From NCBI GenBank assembly GCA_030446745.1, contig JAUJMS010000003.1, forward strand, positions 57,919 to 121,918: DNA of 64,000 bases. The letters run 5' to 3'. This DNA is from Egibacteraceae bacterium (GTDB taxonomy: Bacteria; Actinomycetota; Nitriliruptoria; Euzebyales; Egibacteraceae). The number at the start of each line of letters is the position of its first letter. Position 1 is the first letter of the stretch. Made by a program: the position numbers and the translations under genes. Positions 33,565 through 42,179 of the stretch are shown one piece after another. The notes under the pieces are model-generated. The model was not told the origin of the DNA. It searched no databases and saw only the letters and a list, made by a program, of their open reading frames with translations.

Positions 33565-34704
33565 TCAGCCGCGGGCGGTCTTCGCGGCCAGCCGCAGCAG
33601 CGCGACGGCGCTCGCGACCTCCTCCGCGGCGAGCGCGTCGCGGGTCGTCACCAGCGCCATCTCGGCGACGGCGCGGCGCGGTCGGCTGTCCATGAGGTTG
33701 CGGCTGAACACCGCGAGGTCGCGACCCGACGGCTGGAGCACCAACGTCGCCTGGTCGCGCTCGGCGAGCAGGCGCAGCTCGGCGACCAGACGCCGCTCGG
33801 CGAAGCGCCGCAGCGGGTAGACGTAGCGGTCGACGAAGCCCGCGGCGGCGTGGCCCTCCAGCGACGACATGGGGTTGACGACGACGACGAGGTCCAAGTC
33901 GAGCTCGGCGACGAGGTCGGCGTTGCTCGGCGAGTGCATGCCACCGTCGACGTAACGGTCCCGGCCGATGCGCACCGGGCGGTACAGGCCAGGGATTGCG
34001 CACGACGCCCGCACCGCCCGGTCCAGGTGCGCCCGCGGGGCGCCGTGGCGCCCGAACACCTCGCGTCCGCCGGTGCGCAGGTTCACCGCAGTGATCCACG
34101 TCCGGGGGTGCGGTGCCCACCCCGACGGCACGAGCCGCCGCAGCGCCGTGCCGATCGTGGCGTTGGTGAACATCCCTTCGGGCAGCCACGCGGACAGGGC
34201 GACCTCGGGGCGGTACGACCACGGGCGCAGCATCGTCTTGAACGCAAGCGACTTCGACGCCGGTCCGATCCGCGGCAGCGCCCGCGCGGGAGTGAAGATC
34301 TCCTTGAGCGTCTGCACCTCGCCCGGGTCCGGGTCACTGGCGACCTCTTGGAACGCGTCGGCGGGCAGGCGCCCCCCGCGCGAGCGCCACAGTCCGAACG
34401 TGGCCGGCATCCCCGCGCCGTACAGCGCCGCGTGGACCGACCCGGCGGAGGTCCCGACCAGCACCGACGCGGTCCGCGGTTGGAAGCCGGTGGCCTCGTG
34501 GAGCGCCGCCACGGCGCCCGACAGGTAGGCGTTGCCCAGGACGCCACCGGCGCCGAAGACGAATCCGACGCGCGGGCGCCGGTCGACGTCGGCCGGGTTG
34601 GGCGTCCAGCGGCGTGCCGAAAGCTCCGCGCGGACCAGGGCGTCGACTTCGTCGGAGTCGCGGCCCCAACGTCCTACCGCAGGTGGTTCCAGCCGGGCGC
34701 TCAC
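33565..34704 (-). CDS. Patatin-like phospholipase
   Basis: A 379-aa protein from GTG 34704. The patatin core shows the oxyanion segment FGAGGVLGNAYLSG, the catalytic Ser in GTSAGS and the catalytic Asp in DGGMHSPSN, the complete Ser-Asp dyad. It would hydrolyse acyl esters of phospholipids or neutral lipids inside the cell. Its start overlaps the stop of the upstream alpha/beta hydrolase (GTGA at 34701-34704), so the two are co-translated. Only the C-terminal about 330 residues are family-like. Confidence 0.9.
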   Translation of the reverse strand: MSARLEPPAVGRWGRDSDEVDALVRAELSARRWTPNPADVDRRPRVGFVFGAGGVLGNAYLSGAVAALHEATGFQPRTASVLVGTSAGSVHAALYGAGMPATFGLWRSRGGRLPADAFQEVASDPDPGEVQTLKEIFTPARALPRIGPASKSLAFKTMLRPWSYRPEVALSAWLPEGMFTNATIGTALRRLVPSGWAPHPRTWITAVNLRTGGREVFGRHGAPRAHLDRAVRASCAIPGLYRPVRIGRDRYVDGGMHSPSNADLVAELDLDLVVVVNPMSSLEGHAAAGFVDRYVYPLRRFAERRLVAELRLLAERDQATLVLQPSGRDLAVFSRNLMDSRPRRAVAEMALVTTRDALAAEEVASAVALLRLAAKTARG

Positions 34705-35642
34705 CAGCCCACCGGCGCCGCCGTCCGCCACGCCGCCGGCAGCCATGCGGCGATGTCGGCGGCAACCTGGTCCGGGTCCTCGAGCATCGGCACATGGCCG
34801 AGGTCGGGGTAGGAGCGGAACGTCCAGTCGCGCCGGCGGGCGGCGACCGCGGCCATCCCGGCCGCGGACACGAGACGGTCGCGCTGGCCGTGGAGCAGCA
34901 GCGTCGGCGCGCGCACCGCGTCGACGGCACGCCACAGCGTCCGGGCGTTCGGGCCGAGCAGCAGCAGCATGCTCCGCGCGGCGTCGAGGAGCGCGGTGGG
35001 TGCGTACGGCAGCGCGCGACGGCGCCGGGCCAGCTCGGTGTGGGCGGCGATGACCGCCGGATCCAGCGCGTCGACATCGGGGACGCACAGCGCCATCGTC
35101 GCGCGCACCTGCGCGGCCGGGTCCACGCGCCGCGCACGCGAGCGCAGCCAGCGTTCGCCGACCCCGGGCGCCGCGAGGACGGCGAAGTGGGCGGCGATCT
35201 GCGGGTCGAACGGTGCGCGCATCGGGCGCGGCGACGCCGGGGCGCAGACCACCAGACCGGCGACCAGCTCAGGCGCGTTCGCGGCGAGCAGGATCGACAG
35301 CAGGCCGCCCATCGAGTTGCCGACCAGGACGACGCGACGGTCCGGCGAGACCGTGCGCACGAAGCCGCCGAGCAGGTCGAGGTTGTCAGCGACGGTCGCG
35401 CGGCGCCCCGTCGGTGCGGTCAGTCCGAACCCGGCGAGGTCGGGCGCCCACACCTCGCCGCCCGCCGCGGCGAGCCGCGGCCCGAGCAGCGACCAGTTCA
35501 GCCCCGAGCCCCCGAGCCCGTGGACGCAGACGAAGCACGGGCCGGTGGGCTGTTCGGGACGGTGGTGCGCGGCGTGGACGTCGACGCCGCCGCGACCCCG
35601 CGACAGCGCGGCAGCGGGAACCTCCACCCAGCGGGCCGGCAC
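34701..35642 (-). CDS. Alpha/beta hydrolase
   Basis: A 313-aa lipase/esterase-fold enzyme: CVHGLGGSGLNWSLLGPRL (oxyanion region), LVGNSMGG (nucleophile Ser in GxSxG), LHGQRDRLV (acid) and YPDLGHVPMLEDP (His). Start GTG 35642. It precedes the patatin gene with a 4-nt overlap and follows the LysM gene by 3 nt, making a three-gene operon. A monoacylglycerol-lipase-type activity is plausible; substrate not determined. Confidence 0.88.
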   Translation of the reverse strand: MPARWVEVPAAALSRGRGGVDVHAAHHRPEQPTGPCFVCVHGLGGSGLNWSLLGPRLAAAGGEVWAPDLAGFGLTAPTGRRATVADNLDLLGGFVRTVSPDRRVVLVGNSMGGLLSILLAANAPELVAGLVVCAPASPRPMRAPFDPQIAAHFAVLAAPGVGERWLRSRARRVDPAAQVRATMALCVPDVDALDPAVIAAHTELARRRRALPYAPTALLDAARSMLLLLGPNARTLWRAVDAVRAPTLLLHGQRDRLVSAAGMAAVAARRRDWTFRSYPDLGHVPMLEDPDQVAADIAAWLPAAWRTAAPVGW

Positions 35643-35645
35643 GGC

Positions 35646-36146
35646 CTACTCCTCCGGCGGGATGGTCAGCTGCTGGCCGACCTGCAGCTGGGTCTCGGCG
35701 GTGAGGTTGTTCGCTTCAGCGATCAGTCTGAACTTCGTGCGGTCGCCGTAGAAGTCCTCGGCGATGCCGCCGAGCGTGTCGCCGCTTTTGACGGTGTACG
35801 TCTGCCCCACCTCGGCGGTCGGGTCCCGACCGCCGTCGTTCCCGTCGCGGCCGCCGCCGTCGTCTCCGTCCCCGTCCCCGTTGCCGCGGTTGCCGTTGCC
35901 GGCGTCCGGGCCCCTGCGCCCGCCCCGGGACTGTGCCGCCGCGAGCTGCTGTTCGAGCACGGCGTTCTCGGACGTCAGCGTGAGGACCTGCTTATTGGCC
36001 TGCTTGAACTGCTCGACGGACACCCCGGTGCCCTTCGTGCAGCGGCCCGCCAAGAAGACCAGCACCGCCGCGACCGCGAAGGCGGCGATCCGACCCCACA
36101 GCACCCGCGGGCTGTAGTCGTCCTCGTGCTCGTAGTCGTACTCCAT
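35646..36146 (-). CDS. Membrane-anchored LysM protein
   Basis: A 166-aa protein. An acidic cytoplasmic N-terminus (MEYDYEHEDDYSPRV) precedes one helix (IAAFAVAAVLVFLAG), a short coiled coil (FKQANKQVLTLTSENAVLEQQL) and a Gly/Asp/Asn linker. A C-terminal LysM domain follows (YTVKSGDTLGGIAEDFYGD...LQVGQQLTIPPE). LysM binds peptidoglycan, so the domain is outside the membrane. It is the first gene of the operon with the hydrolase and patatin. ATG 36146 is chosen because upstream codons cross the divergent gene's start. Confidence 0.88.
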   Translation of the reverse strand: MEYDYEHEDDYSPRVLWGRIAAFAVAAVLVFLAGRCTKGTGVSVEQFKQANKQVLTLTSENAVLEQQLAAAQSRGGRRGPDAGNGNRGNGDGDGDDGGGRDGNDGGRDPTAEVGQTYTVKSGDTLGGIAEDFYGDRTKFRLIAEANNLTAETQLQVGQQLTIPPEE

Positions 36147-36194
36147 CGCCGACAAGTATTCACCATCGGTCTGGCAGCGCCTACTCTGACGCGC

Positions 36195-36923
36195 ATGTTG
36201 GAGCGCGAGTGGGTGTCGATCGTCGACCCCGACGACCGGCACGACCGGTACGTGTTCGACGTCAGCTTCCTGCTGTCGGACTACGCGTGCATCTACGGTC
36301 GCGGCTGTCGCGGGCTGGCGCAGACCCCCTCGGCGGTGCACGGCTGCTGCTCACTGGGCGCGCACTACGTCGACGCGGAGGACCGGGCGCGGATCGAGGC
36401 GATGGTCGAACAGCTCGGTCCCAGCGAGATGCAGTTCTACGCCGAGGCGCGGCGCGGCGGTGTGACGGCGCGGTTGCCCGGCGACGAGTACCGCACCCGC
36501 GTCAAGGACGGCGCCTGCATCTTTCTCAACCGCGCCGGCTGGCACGCCGGGCCGGGATGCGCGCTGCACCAGCACGCCGTCGCGCGCGGCCGCCACCACA
36601 TGACCGCGAAGCCGGAGGTGTGTTGGATCGTCCCGCTGCGCCGGGAGGTCAGCGAGGGCGTCGGCGACGACGGCGAGCCGTTGTGGACGACGACGATCAC
36701 CTCGTACGACCGCGGGGCGTGGGGGCCGGGTGGCGCCGGGTTCGCGTGGTGGTGCACCGACGCGCCGGAGGCGTACGGCGGCGGACGGCCGGTGTACCGC
36801 AGCATGGCGGCCGAGCTGCGCGCGCTGTCCAGCGACGCCGTCTACGCCGAGCTCGCCGGCTACCTCGACCAGCGCCGCGGGCGCGCCCGCCCACCGCTGC
36901 CGTTCCCGGTGTTCGTCCGGTGA
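36195..36923 (+). CDS. DUF3109-like cysteine-rich protein
   Basis: A 242-aa soluble protein with regularly placed cysteines: DYACIYGRGCRG, HGCCSLGAHY, DGACIFLNRAGWHAGPGCALHQHA and a further Cys in KPEVCWIVPL. This resembles DUF3109/YkgJ-type putative zinc or iron chelating proteins. It is transcribed away from the LysM gene. ATG 36195 begins the conserved domain. The metal and the role are unknown. Confidence 0.75.
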   Translation: MLEREWVSIVDPDDRHDRYVFDVSFLLSDYACIYGRGCRGLAQTPSAVHGCCSLGAHYVDAEDRARIEAMVEQLGPSEMQFYAEARRGGVTARLPGDEYRTRVKDGACIFLNRAGWHAGPGCALHQHAVARGRHHMTAKPEVCWIVPLRREVSEGVGDDGEPLWTTTITSYDRGAWGPGGAGFAWWCTDAPEAYGGGRPVYRSMAAELRALSSDAVYAELAGYLDQRRGRARPPLPFPVFVR

Positions 36924-36944
36924 CTGCGGCGTCGTAGGCCGGAC

Positions 36945-37319
36945 GTGGAGTCGGTCCTGTCCGAGGAGCTGCTGCGCAGCGTCGTCGACCTGCTCGTGCG
37001 GCTCGTCGAGTCCGCCGGCGCGGTTGTCATCGTCGTCGGGGCGGCGCTCGGCTTCGTCCGCTTCGTCGCGGTGGCGTTTCGTGCCGGTGACGCCGCCAGC
37101 TTCGTCCCCGTGCGCCTGGACCTGGGCCGCTTCCTCGCGCTCGGCCTGGAGTTCCAGCTCGCCGGCGACATCCTGCGCACCGCCATCGCTCCGACCTTCG
37201 AGGAGATCGGCCAGCTCGCCGCCATCGCCGCGATCCGCACGGCGCTGAACTACTTCCTCGGCCGAGAGATCTCGGAGGAGCGCGAGGAGCTGGAACGCCA
37301 GGGGGAGGGCAAACGGTGA
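36945..37319 (+). CDS. DUF1622 membrane protein
   Basis: A 124-aa protein with helices LLRSVVDLLVRLVESAGAVVIVVGAALGFVRFV and RFLALGLEFQLAGDILRTAIAPTFEEIGQLAAIAAIRTALNYFLGREI. The LxLEFQLAxDIxxTxxAPtxxxigqLaxIaxIRTxLNyFL motif is the DUF1622 signature. Role unknown. GTG start at 36945; the end overlaps the next GTG (GTGA), so the two are coupled. Confidence 0.9.
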   Translation: MESVLSEELLRSVVDLLVRLVESAGAVVIVVGAALGFVRFVAVAFRAGDAASFVPVRLDLGRFLALGLEFQLAGDILRTAIAPTFEEIGQLAAIAAIRTALNYFLGREISEEREELERQGEGKR

Positions 37320-37570
37320 CCGCGTTGTTCGACGACCTGTCCGCCGTCGTCACCGTCGCCGGCCTGCTGTGTCTGGCCGCCGCCCTGCGCCGGCCCGGAC
37401 ACTGGCGCGCCGGGCTCGGGATGGCGGTCGAGCTGTGGACCGCCGCGGGGTTGCTGCGCCTGGCCGGGACGTTGACCTGGTCGCGCATCGCGACGGTGGC
37501 CGCCATCGTCGCGGTCCGCCGTGTCGTCACGGCGACCCTGCGCGACGCGGCGGCGATCCGCGGCGCCTGA
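37316..37570 (+). CDS. Small two/three-helix membrane protein
   Basis: An 84-aa protein coupled to the DUF1622 gene by a 4-nt overlap. Hydrophobic stretches VVTVAGLLCLAAALRR, GMAVELWTAAGLLRLAG and IATVAAIVAVRRVVTATL alternate with basic turns. Such small proteins often follow DUF1622 genes, so the pair may form one membrane complex (inference). Function unknown. Confidence 0.7.
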   Translation: MTALFDDLSAVVTVAGLLCLAAALRRPGHWRAGLGMAVELWTAAGLLRLAGTLTWSRIATVAAIVAVRRVVTATLRDAAAIRGA

Positions 37571-37589
37571 TACGGGTCGCGCCGAGCAC

Positions 37590-38330
37590 GTGTCGCCGCC
37601 CCCAGCTCGCGCGTCCGCGTCGCCGTCCGGCCGCGTGGGCACCGTCGTGGCGCTGTGGCGCCATCCCGTCAAGTCGTTCGGCGGTGAGCGGCTCGACGTG
37701 GCGCGGGTCACCGCCGAAGGCGTCGCCGGCGATCGCCGCGTCGCGCTGCGCGACGGCCGCGACGGCCGCCTGTTGTCGGCCAAGCGCGAACCGCGGCTGC
37801 TGCTGGCCTCCGCCGCCACGACCGCCGGCGGGGTCGTCGTGACGCTGCCCGACGGACTGACGATCTCGGTGACCGACCGGGCGGCGCCCGCGGCGCTGTC
37901 GGCCTGGCTCGGCTACCCGGTGACCGTGGCGCTTGGCGACCGCGCCGCCGCCTTCGTCGACGACGCGCCGGTCCACCTCGCGTCGACCGCGTCGCTGGCC
38001 GCGGCCGCAACCACTCAAGCCCCACTGAGGTGCGGCGGTTCCGCCCGACGATCGTCGTCGCGCTCGACGGCGGCGCGCCGGGGAGGAGACGTGGCCGGGG
38101 CGCACCGTCGTGGTCGGTGCGGCGCGACTCGTGGCGACGGAGCGGACGGTGCGCTGCGTCATGGTCAACCACCGCCAACCCGGGGTGCCGCCGACGCCGG
38201 ACTGCTGCGCCGGCTGGCCGCCGGGGACGACCCGACGCTCGGGGTTTACGCGGACGTCGACACGCCCGGCGAGGTCCGCGTCGGCGACCCGGTCCGCCTG
38301 GACGACGCGGCGGTTGCCACCGCGCGGTAG
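37590..38330 (+). pseudogene. MOSC-domain protein, frame broken three times
   Basis: The product starts GTVVALWRHPVKSFGGERL and runs through the beta-barrel of MOSC proteins, which bind sulfur carriers in molybdenum-cofactor chemistry. The reading frame must change near 38027 (into VRRFRPTIVVALDGGAPG), near 38085 (into GRTVVVGAARLVATERTVRCVMVNHRQPG, holding the conserved Cys) and near 38200 (back to LRRLAAGDDPTLGVYADVDTPGEVRVGD). All pieces keep high GC3, so the gene may be intact in the organism and damaged only in the sequence. Confidence 0.7.
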
Positions 38331-38347
38331 CGCCCGTCGTCGCGGGT

Positions 38348-38703
38348 TCAGTCGCCGAGGTCGGTTCCGGATCCGCGACGCTCGTCTTCGAGCCCCACGA
38401 GGACCTCGGCGTCGTCGACGGTGGCCTCGGGACCGTAGTTGAGCACCGCTGTCCCGCGCGTGTCGCAGGCGGGGCAGCACAGCGCCACGACCGCGAGCAT
38501 GTCCGCCGGGTCGGAGGCGCCTTCCGTGCGGCGCAGCGCGTGCATCGGCACGCTCGCCGCGGGGTGCTCGGTGCCGCACGCGAGGCAGGCGATCTGGCCG
38601 CCCTCCGCGCCGCGAACTGGCCGCGGAACCCCTCGCCCTCGAACTGCTCGAGGATCGCGGTGATGCTCGACGGGTCGCGGGCGTACTGGGCGTCGGCGGT
38701 CAT
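38348..38703 (-). pseudogene. Small zinc-ribbon protein, one frameshift
   Basis: The N-terminal frame (MTADAQYARDPSSITAILEQFEGEGF...) is followed, after a one-base shift near 38610, by the frame IACLACGTEHPAASVPMHALRR...LCCPACDTRGTAVLNYGPEA. Two CxxC pairs suggest a zinc ribbon in about 118 aa. The interval is not a multiple of three, confirming the indel. No function recognised. Confidence 0.55.
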
Positions 38704-38738
38704 CGCTGCCTCCTTGTCGGCGCCGCGTTGGCGCTGGC

Positions 38739-39173
38739 CTACCCGGCCGCGGCCGCGGCGACGCGCGCCGCGGCGGCGCTCCAGCGATCCAGCCGCCGGC
38801 GCAGGGCCGGCGCGTGGAGCAGCGGACCGCGCAGCGCCGCCCCGCGCTCCGCGGTCTGCAGCCCGGCGGCGAGCACCAGCCGGCTGCCGAACGGGTCGCG
38901 CACGACGCGGTAGCCGACGCCGAGCTCCCCGCGCGGCAGCATGGTCGTCAGCTCGAGCAGCCGCGCCGCCACCGTCGTCGCGCGCCACACCCGCACGCCG
39001 CCGGCCTCGACCGTGACGATCTCGCTGCCGACGGTCAGGGCTCGGGCGCGACCGACTCGACGCGTTGCGCGTCGGTCCACTCCAGCCAGCCGCCACGGAT
39101 CGCCGACGACCGCCCACAGCGCGTCGGGGGTGACGCGGCTGACCCGGTACAGCTCGACGCGCACGGCGGGCAT
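38739..39173 (-). CDS. SRPBCC/polyketide-cyclase-like protein
   Basis: About 144 aa: VELYRVSRVTPDALWAVVGDPWR, then LTVGSEIVTVEAGGVRVWRATTVAARLLELTTMLPRGELGVGYRVV. This is the helix-grip fold of SRPBCC proteins, which bind hydrophobic ligands. The annotated frame reads poorly between about 39050 and 39100. The alternative frame there gives WLEWTDAQRVESVAPEP, the usual family sequence, so two compensating indels are likely. Ligand unknown. Confidence 0.65.
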   Translation of the reverse strand: MPAVRVELYRVSRVTPDALWAVVGDPWRLAGVDRRATRRVGRARALTVGSEIVTVEAGGVRVWRATTVAARLLELTTMLPRGELGVGYRVVRDPFGSRLVLAAGLQTAERGAALRGPLLHAPALRRRLDRWSAAAARVAAAAAG

Positions 39174-39226
39174 CGGTGCCCGGTCACCCGTGACCGGCCG
39201 GACCACTGGTGGTCGCGGCGAGCGGG

Positions 39227-39983
39227 TCACCGACTGGACACGGCGACGCGCTCGGCGAACTCGGCGGTGCCCGCGACGATCTCGGGGAGGTCGTAGTCGA
39301 GCGTCGCGACGTGGTAGCTGCGCTCCAACCAGCGCTGTTCCTTGTCCAGCGAGGCGATGGAGTTGAGCACCAGCGCGCCGTTCTCCGGCTCGACGACGTG
39401 GTCGTGGCGGGAGGTGAACACCAGCGTCGGCACCGTGACGTCCGCGAGGCGGTCGCGCACCGAGGTCTGCAACTGGACGAACGACGCGAACGCCCGCAGC
39501 GGGATCTTGGGGTACGGCTTCTCGTCGCCGCCGGGCTTCGCGATGTCGTTGCCGATGCCCGCCAGCCCCGGGACGACGAACTTCAGCAGCGGTAGCAACC
39601 GCAGCCGCGGGTCGGTCGAGAACAGCGACGGGTTGACCACCACGATGCCCGTGACGTCCTCGCGCCGCGTCTGCGCGAGGTGAAGCGCGATCGTGCCGCC
39701 CATCGACAGTCCCGCGACGACCTGGACGCGCGTGCGGGCGCGCAGACGCTCGAACGCGGCGACGGCCTCGCGGGTCCAGTCGCGCCAGGTCGTGCGCTGC
39801 AGGTCCTGCCACGTGGTGCCGTGGCCGGGCAGGCGCGGGAGCTCGATCGCGAAACCCCGCTCGGCCAGCCCTCACCCAGCGGTCGCAGGCTCACCGGGTT
39901 GCCGGTGAAGCCGTGCACCAGCAGGACGCCGACGTCGCCGCCGGGGCCGACCACGCTTCCGCCCCGGGGATCACCTGTGCCAT
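39227..39983 (-). pseudogene. Carboxylesterase-type alpha/beta hydrolase, frameshifted
   Basis: The N-terminus VGVLLVHGFTGNPVSLRPLGE and the main part AERGFAIELPRLPGHGTTWQDL...VAGLSMGGTIALHLAQ...FTSRHDHVVEPEN...YHVATLDYD lie in different frames, joined by a one-base shift near 39870. Another shift probably connects ATG 39983 (MAQVIPGAEA). The complete Ser-Asp-His set of a monoacylglycerol lipase/carboxylesterase is present. The gene is probably functional if the indels are sequence errors. Confidence 0.7.
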
Positions 39984-39994
39984 GGCCTTCCCCG

Positions 39995-40573
39995 CTACGG
40001 CAGCCGCAGCTGGGTGCCCTCGTCGTCGAAGTGTTTCAGGTCGCTCGCTCCGGCGTCACGCAGCACCTCGACCGCGCTGGACAGCTCCTGCTCGTCGTCT
40101 GTGTGGACCCCGACGACGACGTTGCCGCCACTGACGCTCTCGTAGGTCAGGTCCCACGCCTCGGACTGCTTGATCCGGGCATAGGCGGTGGCGGCGAGGC
40201 CGACGCCGCTGCCGGCGGCGGCGCCGCCCAGCGACAGCGCCCAGATGCCGCCCGCGACGACCGGGCCCGCGCCCGGGATGCCGAACGCCGCGAGGCCCGC
40301 GAGAAACCCGGCGACCCCGCCGATACCGGCGCCGGCGGCGATCCCCGACGCCACCGTGCCCGCGTGCTCGTCCATGGTGCGCTCGTCGTGGCGCGCCGTC
40401 TCACCGATGTCGTCGTCCGCCATCGCGTCGGCCGCCTGCGGACCGAGCAGCGAGATGCGCGAGGCGTCGATGCCTTTGTCCTCCAACGCGCCGACGGCCT
40501 TGCGCGCCCCTTCCATGTCCGGGTAGGTCGCGATGACGTTGTGCTGGGCGAAGCTGGTGGCGTGATCGGTCAT
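39995..40573 (-). CDS. General-stress-protein-17M/YflT-like protein
   Basis: A 192-aa protein. Residues about 10-60 match the YflT/GSP17M domain (NVIATYPDMEGARKAVGALEDKGIDASRISLLGP). A Gly/Ala-rich hydrophobic middle follows (GIAAGAGIGGVAGFLAGLAAFGIPGAGPVVAGG), then a second alpha/beta unit (GGNVVVGVHTDDEQELSSAVEVLRDAGASDL). Such proteins are stress-induced; their activity is unknown. The Gly-rich middle can insert in membranes like a glycine-zipper segment. Confidence 0.85.
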   Translation of the reverse strand: MTDHATSFAQHNVIATYPDMEGARKAVGALEDKGIDASRISLLGPQAADAMADDDIGETARHDERTMDEHAGTVASGIAAGAGIGGVAGFLAGLAAFGIPGAGPVVAGGIWALSLGGAAAGSGVGLAATAYARIKQSEAWDLTYESVSGGNVVVGVHTDDEQELSSAVEVLRDAGASDLKHFDDEGTQLRLP

Positions 40574-40597
40574 GCGGGATCGATGCCCCGTCGGCGG

Positions 40598-41137
40598 TCA
40601 CTCCACACGGCCACCCGAGCGCCAGTACTCGCCGCCGGCACGGTCGAGGAAGCCCTCGTCGACGAGGTAGCGCCGCAACGAGGCGTAGTCCGGGTACCAC
40701 AACGCGAGCACGCCGGTCACCTCGCGCTCGGCGTAGCGGCGGCCGGGCTCGAACTCCAGCGCGAGACGTTCGAGCACCACGAGTCGCTTCGACCGCTGCG
40801 CCGGGATCTCGACCAGGCGCCGCCCGCGGAAGAACGGCGCGAGCACCGCGCGTTCGTCGCTGCGCATGCCGGCGAAGACCTCCGGTGCCGGCGGCGGGGG
40901 TTGCGGCAGGTGGCGGGCCAGGTCGCGCAGCGCCTCGCGGCGCAGGTGATAGACGTCGCCCTCTTGGGCCACGATCCCGGCGGCGACCAGCGGGGCGAGC
41001 GTCGCGAGCACGCGCCGCTGCCGCTGCCCGGTGCGGGCGGCGAGCGCCCCGGCGGTGGCCGGCTTCGCCGCGACCGCGCCGACGACGGCGAGCCGGTCGG
41101 CGTCGAGCACGGTCTTGAGGAACTCGGTCGCGTCCAT
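40598..41137 (-). CDS. Winged-helix DUF2087 regulator-like protein
   Basis: A 179-aa protein. The first half is an ArsR-like winged helix (FLKTVLDADRLAVVGAVAAKPATAGALAARTGQRQRRVLATLAPLVAAGIV). The second is DUF2087 (ILAPFFRGRRLVEIPAQRSKRLVVLERLALEFEPGRRYAEREVTGVLALWYPDYASLRRYLVDEGFLDR family pattern). This combination is probably a transcriptional regulator, with a ligand unknown. It sits between the stress protein and the rhodanese on the same strand. Confidence 0.88.
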   Translation of the reverse strand: MDATEFLKTVLDADRLAVVGAVAAKPATAGALAARTGQRQRRVLATLAPLVAAGIVAQEGDVYHLRREALRDLARHLPQPPPPAPEVFAGMRSDERAVLAPFFRGRRLVEIPAQRSKRLVVLERLALEFEPGRRYAEREVTGVLALWYPDYASLRRYLVDEGFLDRAGGEYWRSGGRVE

Positions 41138-41186
41138 CCCGGCCAGCGTCGCCGGTCGGGGCGACCGGCGAACGTGGTGCCGGCGG

Positions 41187-42035
41187 TCAGCGCTCCACGG
41201 GGACGTCGATCAGCGAGCCGTACTCGGTCCACGACCCGTCGTAGTTGCGGACGCGGTCGAAGCCGAGCACCTCGTGCAGGACGAACCAGGTGTGGGCGCT
41301 GCGCTCGCCGATGCGGCAGTACGCGGCGACGTCTTTGTCGGCGGTGACCCCCTCTGCGGCGTACAACTCGCGCAGCGCCTCGGCGGGCAAAAAGGCCCCA
41401 GTGTCGGCGTTGACCGCCTTGCTCCACGGGATGTTCGCCGCGCCGGGGATGTGGCCGGGCACCTGTGCGGCCTCGTTGGGCATCGTCGCCGGCGCGATGA
41501 CCTCGCCGGTGAACTCGGCGGGCGAACGCACGTCGACCAGCGCCTTGCCCTCCGGCGCTCCGACGTACTCGGCGAGGATCTGGTCGCGCTGGGCGCGGAT
41601 CTCGGCGTTCGCCGGCTTCGCGGTGTAACCGCTGCCCGGCGGAACCTGCGTCGGGTCGGCCGTCAGCTCCCGGCCTTCCAGCTCCCACAGCTTGCGCCCA
41701 CCGTCCATCAGGCTGACTCGCTCGTGCCCGTAGACCTTGAAGTACCAGAACGCGTAGGCGGCGAACCAGTTGTTGTTGCCGCCGTAGAGCACGACGTGGT
41801 CGTCGTTGCCGATGCCCCGTGAGTCCATGAGCTTCGCGAAGCCGTCGGCGTCGAGGAACGTCCGCCGCAGCGGGTGCTGGAAGTCCGCCTTCCAGTCGAA
41901 GCCGACCGCCCCGGGGATGTGGTTGGCGTGGTACGCGCTGGCGTCTTCGTCGACCTCGGCCACGACGATGCCGGGCGAGCCGAGGTGCTCGGCGACCCAG
42001 GCGGTCGTCACGAGGGCGTCGGGGTTGGCTGGCAT
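41187..42035 (-). CDS. Thiosulfate/3-mercaptopyruvate sulfurtransferase (two-domain rhodanese)
   Basis: A 282-aa tandem rhodanese. The N-terminal non-catalytic domain includes HIPGAVGFDWKADFQHPLRR and NNNWFAAYAFWYFKVYGHERVSLMDGG. The C-terminal catalytic domain includes LVDVRSPAEFTGE, HIPGAANIPW and the active-site loop CRIGERS with its persulfide-forming Cys. CRxGxR is the loop type of thiosulfate sulfurtransferases rather than CGxGVT of mercaptopyruvate enzymes. It transfers sulfane sulfur, for example to cyanide or thiols. Confidence 0.93.
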   Translation of the reverse strand: MPANPDALVTTAWVAEHLGSPGIVVAEVDEDASAYHANHIPGAVGFDWKADFQHPLRRTFLDADGFAKLMDSRGIGNDDHVVLYGGNNNWFAAYAFWYFKVYGHERVSLMDGGRKLWELEGRELTADPTQVPPGSGYTAKPANAEIRAQRDQILAEYVGAPEGKALVDVRSPAEFTGEVIAPATMPNEAAQVPGHIPGAANIPWSKAVNADTGAFLPAEALRELYAAEGVTADKDVAAYCRIGERSAHTWFVLHEVLGFDRVRNYDGSWTEYGSLIDVPVER

Positions 42036-42179
42036 GGGGTCTCCTCGTGCTGGCGAACGTCGTCGGGATGCTAGAGGCGGCGCCGGGATGCTAGTCGGCC
42101 TCGCCCGCCCGCCGCCGGGCGCGGCCAGTGGCTACGTTGCATACGCGCGGTACCGTCCACGCGATCGAGAGGAGACGCG

